Shown here: positions 47,410 through 58,900 of the stretch, piece after piece
Layout: the number at the start of each line of letters is the position of its first letter
Position numbering within the stretch: the stretch's first letter is position 1
Assembly: GCA_026545765.1 (NCBI GenBank)
Contig: JAIFAC010000440.1
Coordinates: forward strand, 1-64,000
Reading direction: 5' to 3'
Source: Plantago major
Lineage: Eukaryota > Streptophyta > Magnoliopsida > Lamiales > Plantaginaceae
DNA length: 64,000 nt
The notes under the pieces: model-generated
What the model was told of the DNA's origin: nothing
The model's database searches: none
The model's input: only the letters and a program-made list of their open reading frames with translations
Translations under genes and position numbers: made by a program

Positions 47410-48493
47410 CGCCCAACCCTAAATAGTGAGATAGTGGGCGGGATGACTGTTATTCGAAGTGTTGCACATACTTGTCAAAAAATCATATAGTCATAATATA
47501 TTCATAAATATGAAACAAATACCCAACTATACATGTACAAAAACAGCTTAGACAACAATACAATCAAGAAGGACCGAAGGAGCTTAAAACAAGTAAAAGA
47601 AACTAAAAAAATAGTAAAAAGACAGCTTAACAGAGTTAAACAAAAATAACTGTATAGAGAACGCTAAAAAGCTTATAATCATTTGAGTGCCACCAGAGTA
47701 TCTGTGCCGGAGGAGAGAGGTGGGGTAGAGAACTAAAGAGTGGTGGGAGAAAGGAGAAGAACTGAGTTGTAATGGGTGCAAATCAGAATTAAGGTGACTT
47801 CAATTAGGTTTAGTAGGGGTGAAATTGTAAGTTTATCCTCAAAAGGTGCCCTAATACACCAATCTTTAAAAAGCGTCAGATACCACACCGCTGCTGCCAG
47901 CTTGTTCCATTGCTTTTAAGACCGCCGCCCAAAGCGCCGCTGACGAGTGTCGCCGCCGAGCGAGCTATTGCGTCCGCTCCGGCCACTATCGATAACTCTG
48001 GTGAATAGACCTGATTCACTACTTTGTGAAGCAAAAAACTTCAACTATCGTGTTAAGGTTTTCAACAAACGCTTGCTATAATCCTAAGCTCAAATGTTCT
48101 TTCAGTTAACTTGACTATGTGCGCTGAGCCAACGACATTCATGGATATCATGTAATCGAAATAAGGTTAACGACCATTTTTCTATATTCGTATTCTGAGT
48201 TATGGGTGGTAACGAGTCAAATCGAGTCAATCTTGGACCTTATCGAGCTCATGTTTTTGTCTACAAGTTATTGCAAACTCGAGAAATAGAGTGAATTGTA
48301 ATATACGTGCCTGTGGTATCAGCCATCTTCTAAAACTATGCCAAAGCGAACCTATTTACATCCCCGTGCCTGCATTGATGAAAATAAAAAGAACTGAATA
48401 TCGGGTCCCTACTTGTCGATCACATTAAGAGCTAATGTGGAAAGGACATGCTCATGCTTAGAATAATAGAGAAAAAAATACTAGTATTACCTT
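47410..48493. other. Spacer between Tat element 1 and the SWEET gene
   Basis: AT-rich except for a GC-rich patch at about 47,880-47,995 with many GCCGCC words. No ORF with recognisable homology. The end of the stretch forms the 3'-UTR side of the SWEET gene. Confidence 0.4.
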
Positions 48494-50273
48494 TTATGCA
48501 TCAGTGATGGAGTAAGACTCCACCAATGGTTCTCTGCAGTCTTCTCTTGACAACTTCTTATAGTACGTGTACAAAAGTAATTGTATTACTCCTAAAACGG
48601 TTCCGATGCCATTCGGGATCTGTAACATATCCCAGAAAGGGAGGAAGGTTTAGTTGTTTAAATATACTGGTAGAATCATATGAAATGTTGAAACGCATGC
48701 TATATGTGTTTAGGGAAAAACCTTACATATACAAAGGGATCAAAATTGAAGATTCCGTATAAAAGGAAGGATGTGCTCATCAAAAACCCAGAGAGTGACA
48801 GGTGAAACGGCATGAACTCCACACTTTTTGTCTGGATCACCACATTCTGCTCAAGAAAACGGTAATTAGATTCACCGGAGAAGATATGTCACTATAGGAG
48901 GGACTCAGAGCTATACATACAATTATAAGCAATGGTGAAGCAAACATTGATATCAGGGAAGCACAACTAATGAACCCGATGATCAGGTGTCGGACTTCAA
49001 AGTCAGCTACAAGCAAGCTCCCAACGGCAATCGCTGCAAATAAACCGAAAACTGACAAGACTAATGCTACCATCTTCATCTGGTGTCAGAACTGCAACAG
49101 ATTGTTAGATGAAATTAATAACCTTCTATATGCCATTGAAAGAGATGCCAAGCAGTAACCTTTCGAGTTTTCTCAGCGTATTTTATGAAAACAGCAATGT
49201 ACACACTTTGAAAGAGTGCACCAACTGAATTGACCGTGGTAACCAACAAATTGTCAGAAGATATCATCGGCAGACCGTACCAGGCAGTAATCAAGCAGTT
49301 CAAGAGAGCGTATATATACGGCAATGCAGAGAACTGCTCTGTTGACTCATTTCTGATAATTCTTTGGAATGTTGGTCTGGTAATTAGATAAAATGACAAG
49401 TTAATGGTACAGCATATGGAGATAAACAAAAATTCAGAATGCCGAAACTCACACTGGAGACAGAAACAATCCAAACGCAAAGATGTTTCCTACATTAAAT
49501 TAGGAAATGTAAATAATCCGTGAGCTCGAGTTCACTACATAGTAAATAGAAATACTGTAAAGCTAGCTAAAAAACAGAGAAACAACTATCAAAACAGATT
49601 AACTGCATCTATTGCTCAATGGCATGGTATTCTATCTCATCTAAGAACTCGAGCTTGTAATTCAAAAAAAAAAAGAACAAAATAAACTTCTAGTTGTACC
49701 AACATACGGAATTATAACCCATGATACTAATTTCTAACAGTATTTTACATAGCCAAAGATCAATCTAATAGGACCCCTTGTTCAAAGTTTAACAGTAAAA
49801 TAGACAATTTAAGCAGCTAGTATATTCCGAAAATCATTTATGATCAAACACACCATTAATAGAAAGAAGTACTAAAAACCCATTAATTACGAGTGTCTGA
49901 TACACAGATGATATAGAGTTTAATATGTGAGTTAAAGGAAAAACTTAATGGTTCTTAGCCAAACACTCCTAATGAACTTGTTTGGCGAGCGATTAAAATT
50001 ATCAAAATCTGGTTAAAAACATCTTAATTTACCTGATTTTCGCTTGCCAAACATCTAAGTATTCTATCTTATCTAAAAACCCGAATTTCTACACTATCAT
50101 ACATCATCAATGTCTTGTTAAAACAGTAAACTAGACAAACTAAGCAGCTAAATTCCCATAAAAGCATTCATAAACTCCATTAGAAAGAACAGAGTGATGA
50201 GAGTGAGAGTACCTGCAACTCCAGCAGCATCTTTGCAAGCGGTCAACGTTTGAATTGAACCCACAAAATACAT
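48494..50273 (-). CDS. SWEET2: SWEET2-like bidirectional sugar transporter, six exons, intact
   Basis: SWEETs are seven-helix uniporters. Clade I SWEET2 is known as a tonoplast glucose/2-deoxyglucose transporter. Exons on the minus strand are 50,273-50,213, 49,489-49,453, 49,376-49,160, 49,079-48,921, 48,846-48,727 and 48,619-48,494. Every intron is GT-AG, and the total of 720 nt gives 239 residues with no break. The first MtN3 repeat carries CKDAAGVAGNIFAFGLF, SPVPTFQRIIRNESTEQFS and LPYIYALLNCLITAWYG; the second carries SPLLIINVVIQTKSVEFMP, FLLYGIFN and PNGIGTVLGVIQLLLY, with the conserved helix prolines. The start at 50,273 (MYFVGSIQTLTACKD) is the only ATG near the conserved CKD motif. 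The closest match from memory is SWEET2; the exact number should be confirmed by phylogeny. Intron 1 is 723 nt. Confidence 0.9.
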
Positions 50274-50559
50274 TTAAATCAAGCTTATATTCTCTCCAGG
50301 CTAAAACCGAAATTTTAATTTTCAAATGGGTTAAAACCACAAAATCAATTAAAGACTCGTTCTTTTCCGCTTCGTTTACATGGTAACCAATTCTTTTCAC
50401 CTGTCTTTGTCAAGCCAAAAAGTAATTTTGTTTTTAATGAAAAAATAAAAATTAAAAAGAAAGTTGCAAACTTTTCATTTGGAACTTGTAATTAAGTGTG
50501 GAAAATCTTATGGGTCAATGGTGACGAAACAAATTGTAATTTGATGGTCGACCAGTCAG

Positions 50560-50700
50560 AGCTTCAACGGGTATGATTAGCATGGTTCCAGGTCGCTGCT
50601 AGGGGTCCAGTGCAGTGGTTAGATTAATAAGAGTTTTACACAATGGCCCATGTTCGATTCTCTTGGGTTGTGTACATTTACCTAATTTTTATTCAACACA
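50560..50700 (+). mobile_element. tRNA-derived SINE-like copy
   Basis: A box A-like TGGTTAGATTA at about 50,616 and a box B GTTCGATTC at about 50,652 are spaced as in tRNA-derived SINEs. T-rich sequence and AATTTTTATTC follow. The surrounding wording (AGTGGTTAGA...CCCATGTTCGATTCTC) resembles Au-type plant SINEs. Confidence 0.4.
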
Positions 50701-50811
50701 TAAGTTTCAATCATTTTGGGCATTTTCAGTTTAAACTATTTTTGTTCATCTCTTAAATTTGTCAATCATTTTGAATTTTTAGGAGTATAAAGTATAATTA
50801 TTTGTAATTAT

Positions 50812-50946
50812 TACTTTCTCCATTCATTCCAATTTAGAAAGCACAATTTGCATTTGATTTTGGAAGAAACATATTATATATATGAAGATAAAAAAAAAAA
50901 AAAAAAAAAAAAAGAGAGTAGGTTTTATTAACAAATGGAGTAAATA
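50812..50946. mobile_element. Possible Stowaway-like MITE
   Basis: The left edge TACTTTCTCCATTC and the right edge AAATGGAGTA form an imperfect inverted repeat flanked by TA, as in Stowaway elements. A second CTCCTTCCGTC start at about 50,969 suggests another copy whose right end I could not find. Confidence 0.3.
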
Positions 50947-52578
50947 AATAAGTGGGTGACGAAATGATACTCCTTCCGTCGTACATAACTTCATATTTTA
51001 CCATTTTTAACTGTTTTGTAAAACTTCATACATTGCTAAAAAAAAGTAATTCACAACCAACAAATTATTAAAAAAAAACTTAATTTTACACTAAAATTAC
51101 ACATTTTACAACTAAAAGTACAAAAATTTCTACATTTTCATGTTTTTGTAAAATATTTTGAATTCCACCTAAAACTATATGTCAATCTTAATATTATTCA
51201 AAATTTTCATCTGTATTTTTCATTAAAAGTTACTATCATATTGTATGAAATTTCAACCCCGCTGAAATTTGCTTCTGGATTCGCCACTGCTGCTAGCTAT
51301 CCACTTTAGACTGCAACGCACTCACCAGCCTGGCCGTCCAAAATCTCCTCCTCAATAATTGCTCGAACCATTTCGTCACCCAGGATTTGACAACTAGTCT
51401 CGTTCGTATTGACCGGTACTGAGTTGGGAGTTTTAACTGATAAGCCTTATTGGACAAAAAATCCCATGCTACTAAACTTCGCCGAAAAGGATAACTACAT
51501 TCCGATAAGCTTGCATACCTACATCCCTAGGCATATCACCGCTACCATATTCCAATTTAAAACAATTAATACACTGTAGAATTGATGTAGACTTTATAAT
51601 TTTGATATTTTTCATGTGTTGTACATGTACATTCTCTTCTTTCATGTCTTACTTCAAATTCCATGATCTCCCTTATGTTCATTTTCATTCTATTTTAACA
51701 AAGCAAAGAATGCAAACGTCTGATATATGTATGCTTGCAAATAAACACATGTCTGCTCGGGACGAATATATATAGCTTTGGCGGTAGACATATGCCAGTC
51801 CCGCGAATTTAATCCTCAATTCAATGTAAGAGATTAAAATGGGGTTGTACACTTGTACTTAAGTTACTTATTTATTTAATTTCATTTAATAACAATGTTC
51901 TCTAACTTAGACTATTATAAATGGAGGGGGTATGAATGTCTCTTCAAATTTGTCAAGAATGATTTGTGACCACTCATTTTCGTATTAGAATTTAAAATAA
52001 AAAAATATATTATCTATTAATCAATTTTTTCACAGGTTATAATTTATCCAAAATGAAAAGTATAACATATATCAAATATGTCAAAATTTGATGGCTGTCA
52101 CCACAAGCAAAATTGGTCACTAACGATGGTCGTCCGATGACCACTAAACTCTTGGTCATGTACGAACCTTAAAATTTGAGACTTGTGTCCAAATTAGCTA
52201 TTTTGATGTAATTGATCGTGATCTTTTGAAACTACATTTTGTGATGTCAATATTAACAATATTGTAGAACCTCATGTAATACCTTAGCTTTGTTTAATTA
52301 ATTGAAATTATCAAAAAAAAAAAAAAAATTAACACCAAAAAGTAATCCAAAATTTTCAACTTGCAATATAATATTAAAATTGATACTTAGATATGAAAGT
52401 GAAACATAAAGCATACTTCAGACAGTGATAATTTAGATATAAAAGTGTAAATGGTTCATACTTTAAAATATGAAAGAGTAATATATATGAATACTTTTGA
52501 CACAATAAAGTGTAAGTTTATATAATTTAAATAAAAGTGAAATACCATGTATATTATAGTAGTGTATATTTGTCCAAC

Positions 52579-52587
52579 TATAAATAA
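52579..52587 (+). promoter_or_regulatory. TATA box of the Cys-rich peptide gene
   Basis: TATAAATAA lies 68 bp upstream of the ATG at 52,655, a normal plant core-promoter distance with a short leader. Confidence 0.6.
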
Positions 52588-52654
52588 ACTCCTGAGTACT
52601 GATGCAATTCATTGATAAATATTAGAGTGAAAACAAGACAAAGTGTTGATAGAA

Positions 52655-52864
52655 ATGGCAGAAGCAAAGAGAGGTCTGGTTGTCATAATGCTTGTGGTGG
52701 CAATATTTGTGTCAAGTGCAAATGCAGATTGCATCAGCTGCATTCTGGATTGCTTCGGACCCAAGTCTGATCCAAAATGTGTCCAGCAATGTTTAACCAA
52801 CTGTGATGAACCAATGTTTCCACCTTCACAATCTCCTCAGCCTAGTGAAGTGGTATTTGATTAA
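52655..52864 (+). CDS. Small secreted six-cysteine peptide (thionin-like)
   Basis: The ATG at 52,655 is preferred over an upstream in-frame non-ATG codon because it follows GATAGAA in a good plant context and directly precedes a signal peptide. The 69-residue product has a hydrophobic core (LVVIMLVVAIFVSS) and a likely cleavage after SSANA. The mature peptide of about 45 residues has six cysteines in the pattern C-x2-C-x3-C-x8-C-x3-C-x3-C, then an acidic, Pro/Ser/Gln-rich tail. It resembles the plant thionin-like family, whose members are secreted and often linked to defence or reproduction. The spacing does not let me assign a subfamily. A TATA box precedes it and AATAAA follows at about 52,908. 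It is single-exon and intact. Function unknown. Confidence 0.7.
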   Translation: MAEAKRGLVVIMLVVAIFVSSANADCISCILDCFGPKSDPKCVQQCLTNCDEPMFPPSQSPQPSEVVFD

Positions 52865-53160
52865 TTCATGTATTTCCTTTTCTTGTTAACTTCAATCCAT
52901 GAATTGAATAAAACATAATAAGACATGATTTAATTTTCTATTTCGCATTCTTCAATTAATATTCTAAAACTCAGAGATCGAAAGCGCACTAAGTAATATG
53001 TAATACAAATGGTTATGGAATTATAGTGGTGTCTGAATGGTGGTGTAATATCTCTACTAATCCACTCCCGACGCATCAAATTAAATTCAATAATTATGCT
53101 GATTTGCAAACTCGTCATCAATAAGACAACCCCCAACTTAGTAATTTCTCTTTATGTATG

Positions 53161-53991
53161 TATTGAGGGCGAAGTCCTCCAAACACTTAATAAGTTCTTC
53201 CTAAATCGTCCAAGTCCAAATCACTGTATAGCTTCCAAAGCAAACAAAGGTCCAAAGCACTCCAAAGAACTAGTGGAAATGAACCTGCACAAGTAACTTT
53301 GGGGGGGAGGGGGGGGGGGGGGGGTGTTTAGAACCGTAGACCCGGTTTGCTAAGCGTCAAACCGGGTAGAGACTTTTGAGAGATCAAGATCTCGCTCAGA
53401 TAGTGATCAGAATTAATCCGTAAAGAATATAGAGATCTCCTAGAAAGAAAGGGCTCCATTGGATCGTGTCAAGTGTAAGGCTCAAATTGCACCAACAATG
53501 CTCTATTAGGCCCATGGCCCATTAAGGAGACTTAATCCATTTCCCTTTTGGACTTTCGAGTGTAGTTTAGTCTTTCCTCAAGAGGTTAGGGGCTTCTGAT
53601 GTCCATTTTGGACCTTCGTCCGAAAGGGTAGGTCCGGAGCAATGGTCCGAACGGTACTCACTTGGAAGTAAGATAACTTAAACAACCTCCTAAAGTATTG
53701 TGGTTCGGACCTTGCCAACCTCGGACCCTACCCTCTCTCTTGGCGCCAGTTCACTTGGTTCCTTATGAGGTCCGAGTCATACGTCCAAATCAACGTCTCC
53801 AGGTCGGACCCTCATGGTGCTCGGACCATGGTCTGGGTCGGACCATCTGTCTTGAAGGCCAAGGTTCTCATTGCTCATTCCGGGAAGGTCAAGGGTCGGA
53901 CCTCCGGCCTTTTGACCTTATACAGTCTAATACGCCTTAGGATATGCTCCAAAGGCGTCTATGACGAATTTGACATATTTCCATATCAACA
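53161..53991 (-). repeat. Solo LTR of the Tat element 1 family
   Basis: Its complement aligns over its whole length with the LTRs of element 1, ending at ATCAACA (53,991) and beginning TATTGAGGG (53,161; TG mutated to TA). It is flanked by perfect 5-bp duplications GTATG (53,156-53,160 and 53,992-53,996). There is no internal sequence, so it arose by recombination between two LTRs. It contains the G/C homopolymer at about 53,300-53,324 seen in the other LTRs. It lies 296 bp downstream of the Cys-rich peptide gene. Confidence 0.9.
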
Positions 53992-53996
53992 GTATG

Positions 53997-54418
53997 GGTA
54001 TCGAATGTTGCAGATATCACACTAAAGGACAAACCATTAACTTTGGGAGTTTATTGCAATTAAATGAAATACCAGGGGCCCAAACGTAAAGTGAATATCT
54101 AATAAGATACTCAGATGTAAAAATGTCATACAAGTATTACTTTCTACATCCCCTTCAAATTCCATTTGTTTTTGTTGACTTTTTTAACCGTCCGTTTCGA
54201 TCGCAAATTCATCTTAAATCGTATAGAAAAAATAATTAAAAAGAGGTAGATTACATTTGGTACACAATTAGATATCCTAATTACATCTTGATCCCCGTTA
54301 TTCAAAGTATTACACCAAGTTACCTAGTTAGATTAAATCAATTACATTTGAATCCACAAATTTTACTTTTTTCGGACTAAAAGCTGAAAAATCCTCTTTT
54401 ACCTTGTCAAATTATTGG
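53997..54418. other. AT-rich spacer between solo LTR and Tat element 2
   Basis: No gene. Contains MITE-like phrasing (TACTTTCTACATCCCCTTC near 54,138) but no paired end was found. Confidence 0.4.
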
Positions 54419-55261
54419 TGTTGGGGGTATAAGTTCCCCAACCACTTAGAGATTATTCTTTAAACTACTCCACAGGCAATGACCAAGTAAGAACCTTCAT
54501 ACTTCCCAAGAGCCAACGCGTTAGTGCCTGAGATCCTAAGCCTGGTAAGAACCTCGCATGTTTACTCGGGGTGTTAGATCAGAGACCCGGTTTGCTAAGT
54601 GTCAAACCGATCTGAGACTTTACTCAAGAGAGACTGAAGATCCATGTTCGAAATTAGTTTGTAAGGATGGCTTGACTTACCTCATTAACATCGGAATGTG
54701 TGCCATATATATAGAAATGTCTCAAAGAGGAAGGGCTCCATTGGATCGTGCCAAGCGTAAGGCCTTGATCGAGCCGCCAAGGCTTTACTAGGCCCATGGC
54801 CCATTAATGACACTTGCCACATACCACTTTGGGCTTTTAGGGGTAGTTTAGTCAATAACGTGAGAGTTTTAGAGGCTTTGGTGCAGTCTGCTACGGGTTA
54901 AGGTCCGAAGAGGCAGGTCCGGACCGTATTGGGTTGCCCATAAGATACTCTCATTAGTTTGTCAACTACCTCTCATTCGGACCTTATGCCTCGGACCTCC
55001 TTACTCTCTAGTGCCGCTTTGGTTGCTTGTGGGATTGTCGTGTTGAGTACTAAAAGTCGTCTGGTCGGACCATGGTCATGACCATCAAGCGTGGTCGGAC
55101 CTATTACCCTTTGAGCCCTCTTGCCCTTTTCTTCCTGGATGAGTCGGATCTGCGGGGGCTAGGGTCGGACTGTAAGGTCTCGAATCCATAGACAACTTGG
55201 GACGCCTTAGGATTCGTTTCAAAGGCGTCTATGACGGATTGGACATATTTCCGTATCAACA
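54419..55261 (-). repeat. 3' LTR of Tat element 2
   Basis: The plus strand starts TGTTGGGGGTATAAG and ends CGTATCAACA, followed by the complement of the polypurine tract. The TATA box on the minus strand is at about 54,705-54,712. The GGCCCATGGCCCA block at 54,790-54,803 lies about 85 bp upstream of it, as in element 1. The GCTAAGTGTCAAACC block near 54,592 is also shared. Confidence 0.85.
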
Positions 55262-55820
55262 TATGTCCCCCTAGTTTCCAAGTATCTTAGTAGAAGATAG
55301 TTGTGGAACTATGGTTAAGAGTGGAGAGGACAGTTTGTTTCCTGGTTCAATCCGTCCCTCGTGAGCAGAAAAAAGGTGTAATCCGTGCTCCTCAGAACCT
55401 TAGCTTAATCTCCCCCTTTCTTTCTTTTGTTGCGATCCGAGGGAAAAGGCTCGGAGTGCAACAAAATTAAGAAGAAAAAGGGGTATTTGTAAGCGAGATT
55501 AAGCGTAGACTGAGACCGTCGGAGTTGTACCTTTGGTAGGTTATGGGATGATCCGGAGATGAATGGCTATACGGGCAAAGGTCCTTGTGATGGGATGGCC
55601 CGGAGAGGGACATCCGAACGGACGAGGGTCCGTGTGATAGTGAGGTAGATCAGCCTTCATCGTAAAAGGATAAGGATCCGAGGTGCAAGATGGCTGATCA
55701 TCCGAAGGTCGAGTGGTGTCCTTCTCCCGAGAGTGGGGAAGTTCGTTGTATGTGTTTTTGTCATCGCAAGGTAAATTTTTTGTACCAATTCGTCATTTTA
55801 CTTCGTATTGTTGTACTATG

Positions 55821-55907
55821 CCGTTGGATGAATTTTGATCTACGATTGAGATTTAATCCCGAAAAATCACGACAGTTGGAATTCCAGATTTAAACCTTTC
55901 TAAATAG
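55821..55907 (+). promoter_or_regulatory. Antisense promoter block 1 in Tat element 2
   Basis: A 25-bp block (55,821-55,845) is identical to that of element 1 and is followed by a weaker TATA (TCTAAATAG, 55,899-55,907) and a CTAGAGAGAAG leader. It precedes the untranslated exon of the plus-strand antisense gene. Confidence 0.55.
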
Positions 55908-55929
55908 GGGCGTAATCGTTTTCATTTTC

Positions 55930-58900
55930 ACACTTCTAGAGAGAAGATTTTTGCATTTTCAGTACATCCGAAGCAAGTGCAAACAATCCGAAGCGAGTAA
56001 GAAGAAGCCCATAGCGAGTGGTCCGTGCAAAGTTAGCTGCCTTCAATCCAACCATCCATGTACAAGTAAGTTACTTGTTTTCTTTCTTGGCTGCCCAATT
56101 TTCTGTGCTTGTTGTTTTGTCCCTCTTGAAAATATTGCATGTTCGGATGTATGCTTATGTTTCATATTCCGTAGTTGGTAATAACATAGTGTGCCTCGGA
56201 TATGTTGAGTAGTGAAAACTAACCTCATCCGACATACGTTCCCTATCCTCCGATCATAAATTTCTCCAACTTTAATCTACGTAAACGGCCTCTCGGACTA
56301 CAATCTTAAAGCTCATAAAATTGCCTTTTCTTTCCCTAGGATGTCCGAGAGTGATAGTCAGAACCGATTTGAGGCTGAAGGATATGATTTCGAAGCGTTG
56401 TCCCTATCAGACAGCTCCGAGGAGATTGACATTGGTGGTGCGGAGGATTCAGTAGAGCTGGACCATTCTCCTCGTCCGAGCCGGGAAGAGCCCAAGGTAA
56501 GCTCTTTACTTCGGTTAGTTGTTCCGGGTTCAGGGTCTCTGAAACGTCAGGATTACCCGCAAGTCTCTATTGTGTAGGGTGCTGGTACCGTCCAAGAGAC
56601 GACCCCTCGGACCATAGGGGGTCTCCGTCCACACCGTGCTGGGAAGGAGCCCGAACTCCCATTAGAGATTCGATCCATCATACGCAACTTAGGCTATAAT
56701 TTTAGGAGTAACCCTAACCAAGTGCCGTTCATTCCGGATCCACAGGAGCCTAACATCGAGGAGGTGCATGATAGCTCCGAGTCACCGCCCGAGCTGGACA
56801 TGTTCGAAGAAGGTGTCGAGGATCGGGTCCAGATTGCTGCCCCCTTCGGACGGTAGTGGAGTTGAGTTCGTCGTCCGGGGATGACAAAGTTGAGGAGGAG
56901 GGTCGGACTGACAATGTCGGTTCTGAGGAGGATGAAGAGGAGGAGATACTTTCTGCTCATGTTTTTCGGGGGGAGTCAGCTGGGATAGCGGGTACGAGTC
57001 ACCGTCGGGCTGAGGAGGAGTTGCTTGAGGGCATTAATAAGGGTGAAGACGTATTCCGGGTGAAGTTCCCTCGGTCAAGGGACGACGTAACTCATCCTGA
57101 TCCGGAGGCCGAGATGAACGAGGATTGTTCATTGCCGACGTGCCCTTCAATTATGACATCCGAGGAGGTGGGGGAGCTTCGGAGGAAGTATGAGATTCCG
57201 GAGTCCGTGGAGATCCTTATTCCGAATGAGTCACACGCCTTCTACAATCCACCTCCGGGATACATGTGCATGCATGAGATAAGTCTGCACTGTGGGTGGC
57301 GTTTGCCTGTGGCGTCCGAATTGATGGACATTTTGAATGATATGGGGTTGAGTCCGCATCAGATCATTCCTAACTCCCTCGGAAATTTGATGTGCTTCGG
57401 GGTGATGTGTAAATACAAGGGCATCTCGGTTACTTTTGATAATTTTCGTAAATTGTTTAGTGTAAGTGTAAGCAATAGGAACACATTTTTTTATACGTTG
57501 GTGTGTCGTCAAGCGTATATATTCTTCGTAGATCCGCTCTCTTCCTTGGGGATCAATTAGTGAAGAGGTACATCTTCGTCCGGCCCGTGCTAAAACAGGG
57601 TCAGTTCGAGGTGGAAAGGATCCAATGGCGGTTTGAGAGAAGTTTTTTCGAGATAGTCACGGATTGAAACCTCCGCTCGAATATTCCCTTGTGGATGCAA
57701 GCTCTCCACAAGAATCAAGACCCGGAGAAGTATTTCTTCCGGGGATTAATCTGCCAGACCCTTCCCTATCTAGCTGGCTTTCGGAGCCCAGCTTTTGTGA
57801 TGGGAAAAAGGATTTGAGTAAGTTCTTCCTCATTCGGTCATGTGGTCATTTATCCGAGTCGATGGTCGCTTTATTGCTCTGTTTGTTGTGGCTGAGAAAA
57901 TTATTATCATGTATTAACTTCTTATCCTTCGGAAGTGCAGATTTTTTGTTTGATTACACCATGTCCACCATGCGGGAGTTGAAGCGAAAGCAGAATGCCG
58001 CTCAAAAGAAGGAGATGGAGGAGGGTACCCGGACCCAAATCATCAAGACGCCCACTGTGCTGCCGATGGAGGAGCCAAGGAATGCGGCCACTTTCCGAGT
58101 GGAGGAGACTCGGAGGGCTGCGGCGGGTGAGGAGGCCCAGGCGATACCTACCCCGGATAAGGGCAAGGTGGCGGGCTCTAAGGGGGCCAAGAAACCCCCA
58201 AGGTCTGTGTCTCGGGACCCTCCCGCTAGTGGTTCAAGTGCTGCGGTCGGGCAGAAGCGTCCGTCCGAAGGTCCAATCCCTCCGGCCAAGAAGGGCAAGG
58301 GGAAAATGAGTAGTGAGCCATATATGGATGCTGAGGTGGCCCGGTTGGCTACTGCTTCGGAGCTGGACCGAATTGCGGAGCTATTCGCCAGAAGGTACGT
58401 ACTAACCCAACCATGTTTTTAATTCTTTGATCCGGAACCTTGTTTTTAATTTTTCAATGTTGGACATTGTAGCTCACTGCCGCTATTCAAGCGTGCTCCG
58501 TGGTGGCGGGTCGGAGTGCCACAATGGAGGAGGACTCGCCAGCCGAGGGCCGCAAGGCTGGAGACGTCCAAGGTGAACAGCCTGTCCGAGAGGCTGAAGA
58601 AAACCCTTGCTGCCAAGAAGGAGTCCGAAGCGGAGGCGGCCAAGTTGAAGAGTGCCATCCTGTCGCTAGAGAAGGATCTAAAGGTGCATCAGGATAGCGT
58701 GGATGAGTACGTCAGTGTCTCCCGGAGCTTCAAAGACATGATGCTGAATGAGCTGTTGAAGGTCCGGACGCACTCTGTCCAAGATTTCTTGGGTTAGGAC
58801 TCCTACAAGTTCATGCTTGAATCCAAGTATGACGACGCTCGGCAGGATGGCTTCGATGCAGCTTTGGGGCAGTTTCGGCAGAGGGGTTGGATCCCGAGTG

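Larger units (their letters stand above)
50274..52578. other. AT-rich intergenic region between SWEET and the Cys-rich peptide gene
   Basis: This stretch holds the SWEET promoter side, a SINE-like copy, MITE-like sequence and microsatellites (a long A run at about 50,889-50,913 and another at 52,313-52,328). No further gene was seen; 51,300-51,520 is less AT-rich but has no convincing frame. Confidence 0.5.

Noticed and set aside
47880..47995. GC-rich patch as a coding exon
   Set aside because: Frames on both strands are short and show no recognisable domain; possibly a fragment, but not supportable.
49115..49480. 121-residue ORF running past the SWEET exon 3 ends
   Set aside because: It reads through introns 2 and 3; splice sites and SWEET family alignment give exon 3 as 49,160-49,376.
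50140..50400. 86-residue ORF in another frame across SWEET exon 1
   Set aside because: It crosses the donor at 50,212 in the wrong frame; the ATG at 50,273 gives the conserved CKDAAGVAG.
50600..50665. A tRNA gene
   Set aside because: Box A and box B-like motifs are present but there is no cloverleaf or acceptor stem; a tRNA-derived SINE fits better.
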